Of a stretch of 61,149 nt of DNA, positions 1-9,270 are shown piece by piece (the stretch's first letter is position 1; each line of letters opens with the position of its first letter). Below the pieces are notes generated by a model. That model was not told the DNA's origin, did not search any database, and saw only the letters and a list, made by a program, of their open reading frames with translations. The position numbers and the translations under genes are program-made. The stretch covers positions 1 through 61,149 of the forward strand of contig DETD01000012.1 of NCBI GenBank assembly GCA_002362105.1. The letters are read 5' to 3'. Origin of the DNA: Bacteroidales bacterium UBA3297 (GTDB taxonomy: Bacteria; Bacteroidota; Bacteroidia; Bacteroidales; Paludibacteraceae).

Positions 1-1813
1 ATCGAACCATTCAGGAATTGAAACCAAGGACTTCATCCACCGGGTCATTGACAATCCCGCTTTAAATCGAACCATTCAGGAATTGAAACTTGGGACATCG
101 TCAACATCCGCAACGCTGACGGGCTTTAAATCGAACCATTCAGGAATTGAAACTACATGCAAGAGCTGGAGAACCAGTTCAACCTGTTCCTTTAAATCGA
201 ACCATTCAGGAATTGAAACGTCATAAGTGAGAGAAAGAACACTCAAACCGTCATACTTTAAATCGAACCATTCAGGAATTGAAACTAACGTCACACACGA
301 TGCTGTTTCCGGCGAGCTTGTCTTTAAATCGAACCATTCAGGAATTGAAACGAAAGTAGCATCTGACCGCTTTTGCTTGCCACATAATCTTTAAATCGAA
401 CCATTCAGGAATTGAAACTTATAAAAAGACTATGGACATAATTCCAGAAGGCCCAACTTTAAATCGAACCATTCAGGAATTGAAACGAAGGTGTGCAGGG
501 GTGCTGGGTTTGGCGTGATTAACTTTAAATCGAACCATTCAGGAATTGAAACTTTGCAGTCCTCTCTGCTTGCCTGCCTGACTGATATCCTTTAAATCGA
601 ACCATTCAGGAATTGAAACTATGTTGTAGGGCGGTCTTTAAGTTTTATTGAGTTGCTTTAAATCGAACCATTCAGGAATTGAAACGCGATTTCGTTAAGA
701 AGGGAGAAACAGCATCAGACAGCTTTAAATCGAACCATTCAGGAATTGAAACGTAGACACTGCTGTTGTTGCAACATTCCCCCAGTCTCTTTAAATCGAA
801 CCATTCAGGAATTGAAACGTTGCAGAAGTATGCGGTTGAATAACCATCAGATACTTTAAATCGAACCATTCAGGAATTGAAACCTAATAAGGCAGTCATG
901 TCGCTTCTGACAGCGTTGTCTTTAAATCGAACCATTCAGGAATTGAAACTTAAGAGTTTGATATCCTCGCCAATCCAATATCCGCTTTAAATCGAACCAT
1001 TCAGGAATTGAAACAACGAGGAAATGACTGCCGGACGACTGGCTGCTGGCTTTAAATCGAACCATTCAGGAATTGAAACTGATGATATGAATGTATTTAG
1101 TGTGCCCACACTGCTTTAAATCGAACCATTCAGGAATTGAAACTTGATAACCTTTATACCATCTTTCGCCACATAGACTACACTTTAAATCGAACCATTC
1201 AGGAATTGAAACTGGTGGACTGGATGTTCTCGAGGATGTGTATTTTGACTTTAAATCGAACCATTCAGGAATTGAAACAAATTGTGCATAAGTGTTACTC
1301 CCTTTACCATCGCTACTCTTTAAATCGAACCATTCAGGAATTGAAACAAAGTAGCTAGCAAGTAATTAAACACCTCACGTCTACTTTAAATCGAACCATT
1401 CAGGAATTGAAACACAACGAACCACGACCGAGCATCTCAGGAGTATTAAAGACTTTAAATCGAACCATTCAGGAATTGAAACCCCAAAGCACCGATAGCA
1501 GTACCTAATCCGGGGGCAACTTTAAATCGAACCATTCAGGAATTGAAACATCTCTCCCTGCTTGCCGAGAAACAGCGTGTAGGGAACTTTAAATCGAACC
1601 ATTCAGGAATTGAAACACTTTACGGTATGAAGGCCCAATTAACGTTAGACTGCCTTTAAATCGAACCATATAGGAATTGAAACGTTATACCCATTGTAAA
1701 AGTACAGATTACGATCTACTTTAAATCGAACCATTCAGGAATTGAAACATATCAATTCCCTTACATTCAAAGGTCATTGTTCTTCTTTAAATCGAACTAT
1801 TCAGGAATTCAAC
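1..1813 (+). CRISPR. CRISPR array, leader-distal part, 28 repeats and 27 spacers
   Basis: A 30-nt direct repeat starts CTTTAAATCGAACC and ends CAGGAATTGAAAC. It recurs every 64-69 nt from the window edge (first copy truncated to 24 nt) to 1813, with unique spacers of 34-39 nt. Full copies begin near 60, 124, 190, 256, 322 and so on to 1719 and 1785. The copy at 1654-1683 has a two-base change (CCATATAGG), and the last (1785-1813) is decayed, with a C-to-T change and a damaged 3' end. Decay at the right end puts the leader and the cas genes, if linked, to the left, outside the window. The ATTGAAAC 3' end is the usual 8-nt crRNA handle of type I-B and type III arrays, so transcription is rightward. 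No cas gene is present in these 61 kb, so the subtype is inferred from the repeat only. Confidence 0.97.
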
Positions 1814-1814
1814 A

Positions 1815-1853
1815 AACAGCGGGGTTAATTGGTTTTCAATTAACCCCGCTGTT
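1815..1853 (+). terminator. Terminator hairpin closing the CRISPR array
   Basis: A perfect 17-bp stem (AACAGCGGGGTTAATTG paired with its complement) with a 5-nt GTTTT loop starts two bases after the last repeat and is followed by ATTTT. It probably ends the pre-crRNA, and may also stop leftward transcription from the lipoprotein genes. Confidence 0.85.
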
Positions 1854-1901
1854 ATTTTGCGCTTGTATCGGATTGTACTACCCTACCAACTTTGGTAATA
1901 T

Positions 1902-1927
1902 CTTACAATAATACGTATTGTTGTAAG
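1902..1927. other. AT-rich dyad between CRISPR and lipoprotein genes
   Basis: CTTACAA and TTGTAAG flank a core containing the palindrome AATACGTATT. It lies about 90 bp beyond the 3' end of the minus-strand lipoprotein gene and could be its terminator stem or a protein site. The surrounding 1854-2019 holds no gene. Confidence 0.4.
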
Positions 1928-2019
1928 AATATAAGAATTTATTATTTTAGTGTTGTACTACTTTAATACTTTGCATTAGGCAGATTTACAACAGACTAGC
2001 TGTAACTAAATTCGTCTTT

Positions 2020-2820
2020 TTAGTCGGCATAGACTATTTCGTAGGTCTTCTTTCCGCTGACTATGATCTTGGTAACGCGATTTTCCGAATCGAGCTTATA
2101 CGATAGGGAATACTTTTCTGTTTGAGGTTTTTCTCCTTCAGCTACCACAACACGCGTAATGGTAGTTGGGAGATTTTTACTAACCGCCTCTTTCGACAAA
2201 TAGCGCACGTTCATATATGGCAGACGGTTTTCTGTACAGTTCAAATAGCCAACGAGATCGAAATCGAACGGGTTCTCCAAATTTTTGTACGTATACGACA
2301 AAGTTGTTTTTTCTCCCTCGTCGTACTGGATATACGACTGCAAGTTCCCATCCTGCCAAACAGCTTCCTCCCGGAAATCGATGTCATGGGCACTGACTTT
2401 TTTCAACTTGCCCTGTTCAACCATAAGGTCCATATTCATCTTCCAGTCTGGACCAACCTGTTTCAGCAAATACAAGTTTCCACTTTCGTTATAAAGGTAG
2501 GCATAAGAACAGCCATTGGTCTTTACCATAATGGAAGACTCTTTTTGTGCAAAATCGTAACTGATAGCAGTAGCCCCACCATTGGTCGATGCCAACTGTC
2601 CCTGTTGGTTATAGGCGAACTCGTCGGTATACTGCAGCCGGTTCTTCTTATCGTAAATAAGGATTTTCTGAATTTTGTTTTTTTGCGCAACTGGCGAAAC
2701 CGTATCAACAGAAACCGAATCTGACGACTTTTGGGGCTCTACCTTTTCTGAACTGCTGTTGCAAGACGCACACAGAAGCATCGATGCAACCGCACCTATA
2801 ATTAAAACATTTCTTTTCAT
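2020..2820 (-). CDS. Lipoprotein with DUF4595-like / YD-like strands
   Basis: 266 residues. The N-terminus is a lipoprotein signal (MKRNVLIIGAVASMLLCASC) with the lipobox cysteine at residue 20, followed by a Ser/Glu-rich linker. The body has short strand repeats such as YDKKNRLQYTDEF and YNQQGQLAST, spaced like RHS/YD-type or DUF4595-type beta repeats of Bacteroidales lipoproteins. It is probably outer-membrane anchored with an unknown ligand. It follows the 159-residue lipoprotein gene by 26 bp on the same strand and likely shares its promoter. The family assignment is from strand pattern only and could be wrong; the lipoprotein call is firm. Confidence 0.8.
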   Translation of the reverse strand: MKRNVLIIGAVASMLLCASCNSSSEKVEPQKSSDSVSVDTVSPVAQKNKIQKILIYDKKNRLQYTDEFAYNQQGQLASTNGGATAISYDFAQKESSIMVKTNGCSYAYLYNESGNLYLLKQVGPDWKMNMDLMVEQGKLKKVSAHDIDFREEAVWQDGNLQSYIQYDEGEKTTLSYTYKNLENPFDFDLVGYLNCTENRLPYMNVRYLSKEAVSKNLPTTITRVVVAEGEKPQTEKYSLSYKLDSENRVTKIIVSGKKTYEIVYAD

Positions 2821-2846
2821 AATAAAGCAGATTAAATAGTACCTTC

Positions 2847-3326
2847 TTATTTGGCATTTGTAACCACATTCACTTTAAACGTGATGGGGTTCACCATTGG
2901 CTCTGGGTCGTTACCCGTAAGGTCTTCAATAACAAAAGTTATACGTTTTGGCTCATACTCGAAACGGATGACTTCGCCAATAACAGTATCGCTCTTTGTT
3001 TTATAAGGCAGCACATAGGGCAGGTTATTCCAACTTTTCAAGTCTTCACCTATATTATAGGTATAATAAACCGAACCTGTAACAGCAGCTTCTGAGAGAA
3101 CCCGCTCGGTAAGATCGCGATTTTCAAACTCGGCATACAGGTAATTTCTGCCATCGTCGGCATGTTCCAGTTTCCAATCGTTTGGAACAACCTCATAGTT
3201 GTAGGTGAACACCTGGGTACCAGCCTCTACATTCTTTGTTACATATTCTTCCGTAATATACTCCTTTGTACAACTTGAGAAAAGAGGCAAAGTAAACAGA
3301 AGAAAAAGGGTATTTTTGAGTTTCAT
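2847..3326 (-). CDS. Small lipoprotein, function unknown
   Basis: 159 residues. The signal peptide MKLKNTLFLLFTLPLFSSC ends in a lipobox, and the next residues (TKEYITEEYVTKN) are charged. The rest is predicted beta-rich, with alternating Tyr/Val/Thr strands and no catalytic motif. It is the first gene of a two-gene minus-strand unit with the 266-residue lipoprotein. Its start is supported by a promoter at 3383-3413 with a predicted transcription start near 3376, which leaves an untranslated leader of about 50 nt. Confidence 0.8.
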   Translation of the reverse strand: MKLKNTLFLLFTLPLFSSCTKEYITEEYVTKNVEAGTQVFTYNYEVVPNDWKLEHADDGRNYLYAEFENRDLTERVLSEAAVTGSVYYTYNIGEDLKSWNNLPYVLPYKTKSDTVIGEVIRFEYEPKRITFVIEDLTGNDPEPMVNPITFKVNVVTNAK

Positions 3327-3382
3327 ATTCTTATTCAGTTAACCAGATTAAACAATGCCTACTATAAAAAGTGTAGGTACTA

Positions 3383-3413
3383 CAAATATACTAAAAAGAG
3401 ATGCTGGGACAAG
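3383..3413 (-). promoter_or_regulatory. Bacteroidetes-type promoter of the lipoprotein pair
   Basis: Read on the minus strand, CTTG is followed after 19 nt by TATATTTG, matching the TTTG-N19-TAnnTTTG consensus. It drives the genes at 3326-2020. The 3327-3684 stretch otherwise holds nothing recognisable; an open frame at 3348-3554 covers this promoter and is not credible. Confidence 0.6.
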
Positions 3414-5255
3414 TATATACCTATATATATAGTAAAAAACTGGCCGATACCTAGAAAATGCTGACAAGAACACAGGACTGTCGGCGGTATTGCCCACCTC
3501 CGAACAATTTGTGAACACCACTCTACCCTGAACCAACAATTTCCCCTTCGACATTATCTCGCTGAGATTTTAATATTTGATGCTTTTCTGATGATTTTAC
3601 AAGAATTTAAAATTTATAAGAATGTAGCGGACTTAAACGAAAATGACAAAAGAACGCAGCATGAAATTTCCCTCATTTTTAGCCCGACAAAATTGGGAAA
3701 ATTAAAACTTTAGATTCATATCAATAAGTAGCTGAATTTCAAAAGTGTAATAACGACAACCGACATAGTTGGGAAGTTTGAAAAACGTCCCAAATTTGTC
3801 GGTTTTTGGAGCTTCGAAGTATATCCGACAAATTTGGGAAAGTTATCGTTTAGATATTCTTTTATAAACTGCTGATTATCAGATGTGTCTGTTTTAATTA
3901 CGACATTTTGGGGAAATTAGGTGTTCTTCGCATCGAAACGGACCTTTATAACGACAAATTTGGGAAAACTGCTTCTTTAAGTATAATTCTATATGATTGG
4001 TTTTCAGTATATAACGATTTAATACCGACAAATTTGGGAAATGGAAAAGGTTCAGAAAAGCGCCTGAATTTTTGCCATAAAAATAGAATGGAAATAAGCT
4101 CTGTTTGAAGCGACATATTGGTTAATACGACAAGTTTGGGAAAGTTGGTTTACAAGTAGGTGTTCGCTAACTTACTTCATATTAACGACATATATGGGAC
4201 ATTACAACAAATTTGGGAAAATTTTACCTTCAAATGTCCCATTTTACTCGTCGAAACTTTATTTAAAGTCTTTGTTCATAAATAGAATGCAAACTAATTA
4301 GCAACAAAGGTGTTATCTGTCACCTGCAGAGTCCTGTTTGACGCTGCCCAGCGGTAAACTGTTACGTAAAACCCTGCATCTGGTATTAGTTACGACAAAT
4401 TTGGGAAACTTAGTATGCAGACAGACGAGCAGATATGTAGGATTTAGAAACATAACCACGACAAATTTGGGAAATCGTCGACTGGCGTACTGGAGTTCCC
4501 ATCGATGTCGGTACAACACTTTATAAACCACGACAAATTAGGGAAACTTCCTTTTATATATAGGTATACACTGGTTTTTAGTCATATAAAGGACCCACTT
4601 TTAGCCCTTATTACGACAAATTTGGGAAATGAAAAGCAGTAGCTGCCAGCGTAAAACGGCAACAGTACTATAACAGCACGTTATTACGACAAATTTGGGA
4701 AACTTTCTATGTTAGGTATAAATTACTGATTATTAAACATATAAACTACCCTACCGATATCTAATAACCGACAAATTTGGGAAATACTAAAGATCTTACC
4801 CCTACTCTACTACTACAAGCTCCTGGTTGAGGAGCGTGAAACCCGACAAATTTGGGAAATCTTCTTATATATATAGGTGTACGGAAGTTCTGACAGGATA
4901 AATCTTCCCAATTCTATCTGAAACTACGACAAATTTGGGAAATAAAACAGCCTATTGCCTTCTGTCGGTAAGAAAGACTGTGTATCTACACTTCAAAACC
5001 GACAAATTTGGGAAACTTCCTTTTATATAGAGGTATACGCTGGTTTTCTGACTGTTATAGTACCGAGTTTTGCACCTTGTTACGACAAATTTGGGAAATT
5101 ATTAGGGGGAATATTGGCTTAAATCCCGTTAAACAAACCGTCAAGTACCCTAAACCCGACAAATTTGGGAAATCTTCTTATATATATAGGTGTTCGACTG
5201 TTCAAAAGGGATAAATTTTCCCAATTCTTTCTGGTCGTACGACAAATTTGGGAAA

Positions 5256-5484
5256 ACAACGTATAAAAAATGACGCTTGTGTTCAGCACTACCCCACCCT
5301 GGTTCTTTTGTTGGATAACCCTTCGCTTGCATCTTGGTTACTAAACCACCGTACTACCTGCTAAAATGTTAAATAAAATTAAAAATAGCAAGCGTTAGCT
5401 TTTTGCAATTTTTTATGGAAAACTATTAAATATTATGGGTTGGCTGTAACTTACTAAAGACCACAAAAATATAAGCATTTTAAA
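5256..5484. other. AT-rich gap inside the iteron region, candidate unwinding element
   Basis: This 229-bp gap in the iterons contains a very AT-rich stretch at about 5364-5445, where an unwinding element could lie. GTTATCCAA (reverse complement at about 5312-5320) differs from the DnaA box TTATCCACA at its last bases, so it is only a weak candidate. No perfect DnaA box was seen. Confidence 0.35.
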
Positions 5485-5565
5485 CGACAAATTTGGGAAA
5501 ATGCACCGACATAATTGGGATGTAATACCGACAAATTTGGGGGGAACTACGACTAATTTGGGAAG
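5485..5565 (+). promoter_or_regulatory. Four helically phased iterons at the rep promoter, probable autoregulatory operator
   Basis: Iterons at 5485, 5507, 5529 and 5550 are 22, 22 and 21 bp apart, about two DNA turns, unlike the 73-83 bp spacing upstream. They end about 50 bp before the chosen rep start. Such a cluster either represses rep or forms the core where the initiator assembles. Confidence 0.6.
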
Positions 5566-5615
5566 ATTGGTTGTTTGTAAATCAGAAGATAAAATGTAAA
5601 TTTGTGAAAATTAAG

Positions 5616-6917
5616 ATGCTGAACATGGCTGAACAAGAAAAAGAAAACCCAATAGAAAACACCGAATCTTTAGGTTCCGGTACGTCCAAATTGCCAGTTG
5701 CTGTAGATAAAGCGCTGAGTTTGAACGGTTTTGTGCAGTCTTGGTATTTGACCAAGATGCGCTATGATTTTTCTCTTATAGAGAAAAACATCTTCCTGAA
5801 GATTGTGGAGAAAGGCCAGAAGTTCATCAAGAAGGAGTACCTTGGCAAAAACTGTAATGTGGAAATTGAGATGGGGTTCAGTGGCGAGGAAGCCACCGTT
5901 ACATTCCCAATCAGTGAGATCGCTGGCAAAAGCCACAATTACCAGTTGATTAAGGAAAACCTGGTTTCTCTTAGTGAGAAACGTTTCGGTTTACCCATCG
6001 ACGAAGGCTGGGACTTCTCGGAAATGTATCTTTTTTCAAAAATTGAATCTTCCAAGCAGAAGGGGCTGATGAGGGTTAAACTGACCAACGAATTCTGGAA
6101 GGCGTTCTACAACCTTAAAGTTTTCAAAGTCATTGATCCGAATGTGGCCTATAAGTTCCGCAGTGTCTACACCGAACGAATCTACGAGTTGCTGGTGGGC
6201 AACAGTACGGTTATCACTTTCGAGCTGAAGCATATCCGTACCATGTTCTGCCTTGAAAACAAGTATGCCAGCAACTACGACTTTATAAACCGTGTCATCA
6301 AGTCGTCTCAAAAAGAGATGAAAGAGTTGGAAGATTGTCCGTTCTATTTTGAGTATGAACTTGGTTATGAGGGACGTACAGCGAAGAATATTTCTTTCCG
6401 CGTCATCGACAAGGCAAAGGCAAATATGCGTGAACGCAATTTGCAGGCCTTGAAAGAAGATGCTGAAGGCGTTCTGCTTAACGATGTGGTCAAGGACTGT
6501 ATACGCCGCTACTTCCCACGCATGACTATGCGCGACGATGTCGAGCTCAAAATGAAACGTGCTCAGAAAAATTTGGGTGTCAAGGGCTTCTGCGACAAGA
6601 TAGAAGAGTTATATGTTAAGGCTAAGTCGTTGAAAGACAGCGGACAACTGAAAGGTACAATGAGTTCCTACTTCATTGGCTCGCTTGACCGTATAGCTGA
6701 AGAAAAACGTGTTGAAGAACGCGCTAAACATATTTTCTCGGGTAACATACAGGATGTGATTCCTGTAAAAGAGATTGCTGAGGATCCGGGTTACAAGTAC
6801 CTGTCGAACCTCGATGTTGTAGAAAAGTCTAAGACCCTGGGGCTTTCTGTAGAAGAGTTTATCAAGACTTACAAGTTGGAACGTGTCGACGATGAAACAT
6901 GGAGGTATTCTTATTAA
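5616..6917 (+). CDS. Rep_3 (RepB-type) replication initiator
   Basis: About 433 residues from ATG 5616; an in-frame ATG at 5625 is equally possible. The frame is open from a TTG at 5571, but that codon nearly abuts the last iteron. The initiator domain spans roughly residues 40-270 and has the winged-helix signatures of Rep_3 proteins: YTERIYELLVG, a YDFINRVIKSSQKEMKEL helix, and the strand GRTAKNISFRVID. The protein should bind the upstream iterons, open the origin and recruit helicase. The C-terminal ~160 residues are helical and unassigned. dnaB follows after 22 bp, so initiator and helicase loader target are probably co-transcribed. Plasmids and Prevotella second chromosomes both use such initiators; which applies cannot be settled from this window. 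Confidence 0.92.
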   Translation: MLNMAEQEKENPIENTESLGSGTSKLPVAVDKALSLNGFVQSWYLTKMRYDFSLIEKNIFLKIVEKGQKFIKKEYLGKNCNVEIEMGFSGEEATVTFPISEIAGKSHNYQLIKENLVSLSEKRFGLPIDEGWDFSEMYLFSKIESSKQKGLMRVKLTNEFWKAFYNLKVFKVIDPNVAYKFRSVYTERIYELLVGNSTVITFELKHIRTMFCLENKYASNYDFINRVIKSSQKEMKELEDCPFYFEYELGYEGRTAKNISFRVIDKAKANMRERNLQALKEDAEGVLLNDVVKDCIRRYFPRMTMRDDVELKMKRAQKNLGVKGFCDKIEELYVKAKSLKDSGQLKGTMSSYFIGSLDRIAEEKRVEERAKHIFSGNIQDVIPVKEIAEDPGYKYLSNLDVVEKSKTLGLSVEEFIKTYKLERVDDETWRYSY

Positions 6918-6939
6918 AATCTGGAAACTTTAGAAATAT

Positions 6940-8484
6940 ATGACTACAACAATCAAAGCAAAACGAAACAAAGAGGAGAAAGTCATCATTTCGGACTATG
7001 GGTTGATGCCGCCGAACGACAAACGCATGGAAGATGCCGTTATAGGAGCGTTACTGATTGATTGTAACGCTTTTAGCCGCGTTTGTGAGCGCCTGACACC
7101 CGAATGTTTCTATAATAGGGAAAACCGAATTGTGTACGCTGCTATCGACGAGCTGGGCCGTTCTAACCAGCCTATCGACTTGTTGTCGGTGTCTGATTTG
7201 TTGCAGAAACAGGGCCAGCTTGAGGAAATAGGCGGTGCCTATAAGATAGCCTCGCTCACACAGTCGGTCAACACCTCTGCCCATGTGGAGTATCATGCTC
7301 AAAAGGTATACGACAAGTTTGTCGCCCGCCAGGTTATTACGTTTTGTGCAGAAACCGAAAAGATGGCCTATCAGGAATCTCTGCCTGTACAAGATTTGCT
7401 CCAAAATGTTGAAAGTGAGCTCTATAAGTTGTCGATTGACAGCACGAAGAGCGATTTCCGCTGCATGCAGGAAATGCTGATGACAACGATGAAGGAGATT
7501 GAGGCTTCTGCCCAGATGAAGGGCTTGTGCGGTGTGCCAAGCGGTTTTACCGAGCTTGATAAGAAAAGCGGCGGATGGCAGAAAAGTGATTTGATTATTG
7601 TAGCTGCCCGTCCGGCTATGGGTAAGACTGCTTTTGCGCTCTCGATGGCAAAAAACATGATAGACCAGGGGCATCCGGTAGCCATTTTCACGTTGGAAAT
7701 GTCTACCGAACAGCTTATGAAGCGTCTGATTACCAATGCGACAGGCATCCCGGCTAGCAACCTACGCTATGGTAAGCTGGACCCGATGGAATGGAACATC
7801 TTGAACAAACAGATAAAGGAAATGCAGGAAAAGCAGCTCTTTATCGACGACTCTGCCAACACCAGTATATTCGAGTTGGCGACAAAGTCCCGGCGTTTGG
7901 TCAAGGAGCATGGGGTTGAGTGTATATTTATTGATTATCTGCAACTTATACGTGCAGAAGGGAAAACAATCAACAATCGTGAGCAGGAGGTTAGTACAAT
8001 TTCACGCGCGTTGAAACAGCTAGCGAAAGAGCTTAATATACCTATTATTGCCCTTTCCCAGTTGAACCGTGGTGTAGAGGCAAGAACTGGCGATAACAAG
8101 CGCCCTGTGCTTTCAGACCTTCGTGAATCGGGTTCTATTGAGCAGGATGCCGATATGGTACTACTACTCCATCGTCCTGAATATTACGGACTTACTGTAG
8201 ACGAATACAACAATTCGCTAATAGGTATTGCAGAGGTGATTGTTGCCAAAAACCGTAATGGCAGCACGGGCCCAATCAATTTACGATTTAAGGGGGAACT
8301 GATGAAGTTTACCGATTTGGAACAGCAACCTATAATACCGAGTATTTTATCTGGAAAAGAACCTCAGAAAAGTGATGATATGAAAAATATAGGAATAGGT
8401 ATACAGGAAGAAACACCTCTAGAAGAAGAGGACGATTATGAGGTGTTTGAAAGAAGGAATAACCACGACGAAGCGCCTTTCTAG
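6940..8484 (+). CDS. dnaB: Replicative DNA helicase DnaB
   Basis: 514 residues, normal DnaB length and without an intein. The N-terminal domain (about residues 20-125) begins MPPNDKRMEDAVIGALL, followed by the RecA-like motor: Walker A ARPAMGKT at 223-230, Walker B FIDYLQLI at 330-337, and the SQLNRGVE and RPVLSDLRESGSIEQDAD motifs near 373-405. It unwinds DNA ahead of the fork as a hexamer. It lies 22 bp after the initiator gene, as on replicons that carry their own helicase. Whether it is the only dnaB of the cell or a second copy cannot be told here. The acidic C-terminal tail (EEETPLEEEDDYEVFE) is typical of Bacteroidetes DnaB. Confidence 0.96.
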   Translation: MTTTIKAKRNKEEKVIISDYGLMPPNDKRMEDAVIGALLIDCNAFSRVCERLTPECFYNRENRIVYAAIDELGRSNQPIDLLSVSDLLQKQGQLEEIGGAYKIASLTQSVNTSAHVEYHAQKVYDKFVARQVITFCAETEKMAYQESLPVQDLLQNVESELYKLSIDSTKSDFRCMQEMLMTTMKEIEASAQMKGLCGVPSGFTELDKKSGGWQKSDLIIVAARPAMGKTAFALSMAKNMIDQGHPVAIFTLEMSTEQLMKRLITNATGIPASNLRYGKLDPMEWNILNKQIKEMQEKQLFIDDSANTSIFELATKSRRLVKEHGVECIFIDYLQLIRAEGKTINNREQEVSTISRALKQLAKELNIPIIALSQLNRGVEARTGDNKRPVLSDLRESGSIEQDADMVLLLHRPEYYGLTVDEYNNSLIGIAEVIVAKNRNGSTGPINLRFKGELMKFTDLEQQPIIPSILSGKEPQKSDDMKNIGIGIQEETPLEEEDDYEVFERRNNHDEAPF

Positions 8485-8503
8485 TTATTCTTTTTATAGT
8501 ATT

Positions 8504-8530
8504 CCCCAAAGGTCTAATGGACTTTTGGGG
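8504..8530. terminator. Bidirectional terminator after dnaB
   Basis: CCCCAAAGGTC pairs with GACTTTTGGGG (one G-T wobble) around a TAATG loop, with T-rich flanks on both sides. It separates dnaB from the convergent membrane-protein gene. Confidence 0.75.
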
Positions 8531-8539
8531 ATTCTTATT

Positions 8540-8872
8540 TTAGAAGCAGGTGATTAAAAAGAGAAGTAATACGATAGCGGTCCAAGCGAATTGGATCGTA
8601 TCCCACGGAATGTAGAATTTACGTGTCTTAATGATGTTTCTGTACGCATGAACTAGTCCCACCATTGTAACCAAGGTGGATATTCCCAAAAACAAGACAT
8701 GAACACAACTGAAGTCTTTGCATAAATCGTAAATCGTTTGCTTGTTGAAAATCAGGAAAAGCAAGACGGACGTGAGATATGCCAAACCTACGTATGTAAG
8801 TATGTGTCGTAAACAAAGCTTTACTCCAGAAGAGTCAGGCTCTTCAAAAGAAATGTCCTTTTTATAAACCAT
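8540..8872 (-). CDS. Small membrane protein, function unknown
   Basis: 110 residues from MVYKKDISF. Three hydrophobic segments (near ILTYVGLAYLTSVLLFLIF, VHVLFLGISTLVTMVGLV and IQFAWTAIVLLLFLITCF) make it an inner-membrane protein. The frame is open further upstream to 8935, but a promoter at 8902-8932 predicts transcription starting near 8895, so the ATG at 8872 is preferred. No family was recognised. It is convergent with dnaB and lies at the edge of the large repeat array. Confidence 0.6.
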   Translation of the reverse strand: MVYKKDISFEEPDSSGVKLCLRHILTYVGLAYLTSVLLFLIFNKQTIYDLCKDFSCVHVLFLGISTLVTMVGLVHAYRNIIKTRKFYIPWDTIQFAWTAIVLLLFLITCF

Positions 8873-8901
8873 TCTGATAGACTTGTACTTATTTTTGTTT
8901 A

Positions 8902-8932
8902 CAAATATACAAAGCTTTAATATAAACGCCAA
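8902..8932 (-). promoter_or_regulatory. Promoter deciding the start of the 110-residue membrane protein
   Basis: On the minus strand TTGG is followed after 19 nt by TATATTTG (plus-strand CAAATATA at 8902-8909), close to the TTTG-N19-TAnnTTTG consensus. It argues against a longer protein starting at 8935. Confidence 0.55.
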
Positions 8933-9233
8933 CATTTAAAATAAATATGTAAGCATACTAAATATAAAATTCTCTCCCTTTACCAGTTCGTTTTTGCATT
9001 TGTTTTGTATTCCAGCCTAAAATACGAAATACTTTCACATACTTTACAGATATCCATCTTTGTGTGAAAAAACGCTAAAGCAAATCTCTTCAGATTTTCT
9101 AGTTGTTTTATAATTGCGACAAAATCGTGTAGTAGGGTGGTGGGGTAGTGCCCTGAAGTTCATTTTCCTGTTGCAATATCATTACCTGCTAGTCACCATT
9201 TCACCATCATTATATCTCGGTAGTTAATATTAC

Positions 9234-9254
9234 CTACTACATATATTGTAGTAG
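9234..9254. promoter_or_regulatory. CTACTAC / GTAGTAG dyad at array left edge
   Basis: CTACTAC, seven bases (ATATATT), then GTAGTAG, a perfect inverted repeat. It sits 17 bp left of the larger palindrome at 9271 and uses the same TAGTAG core as the array dyads, in the opposite order. Confidence 0.6.
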
Positions 9255-9270
9255 TATATGCTAATTTATT

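Larger units (their letters stand above)
3685..5565 (+). repeat. Iteron array of a replication origin
   Basis: The 16-mer CGACAAATTTGGGAAA occurs about 26 times, including variants, almost always in the same orientation. Exact or near-exact copies begin at 3826, 3952, 4026, 4128, 4393, 4459, 4531, 4614, 4687, 4769, 4844, 4927, 5000, 5083, 5157, 5240, 5485, 5529 and 5550. Variants sit at 3685, 3761, 3901, 4186, 4204 and 5507, and one copy is inverted at 3788-3801. From 4531 to 5240 the spacing alternates between 82-83 and 73-75 bp. Next to a Rep_3 initiator gene, such repeats are initiator-binding iterons. Some inter-iteron segments are themselves duplicated: 4547-4610 resembles 5016-5080, and 4860-4925 resembles 5173-5238. 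This is a directly visible repeat; its use as an origin is inferred from the neighbouring rep gene. Confidence 0.9.

Noticed and set aside
76..1358. Short open frames inside the CRISPR array
   Set aside because: They only translate the repeat (VSIPEWFDLK or LNRTIQELK) and unrelated spacers.
3348..3554. 68-residue ORF upstream of the lipoproteins
   Set aside because: It covers the promoter of the lipoprotein unit and has no family features.
3685..5565. Iteron region as a second CRISPR array
   Set aside because: The repeat is only 16 bp, spacers are 50-67 bp and alternate in length, some spacers are duplicated, one copy is inverted, and a Rep_3 gene follows.
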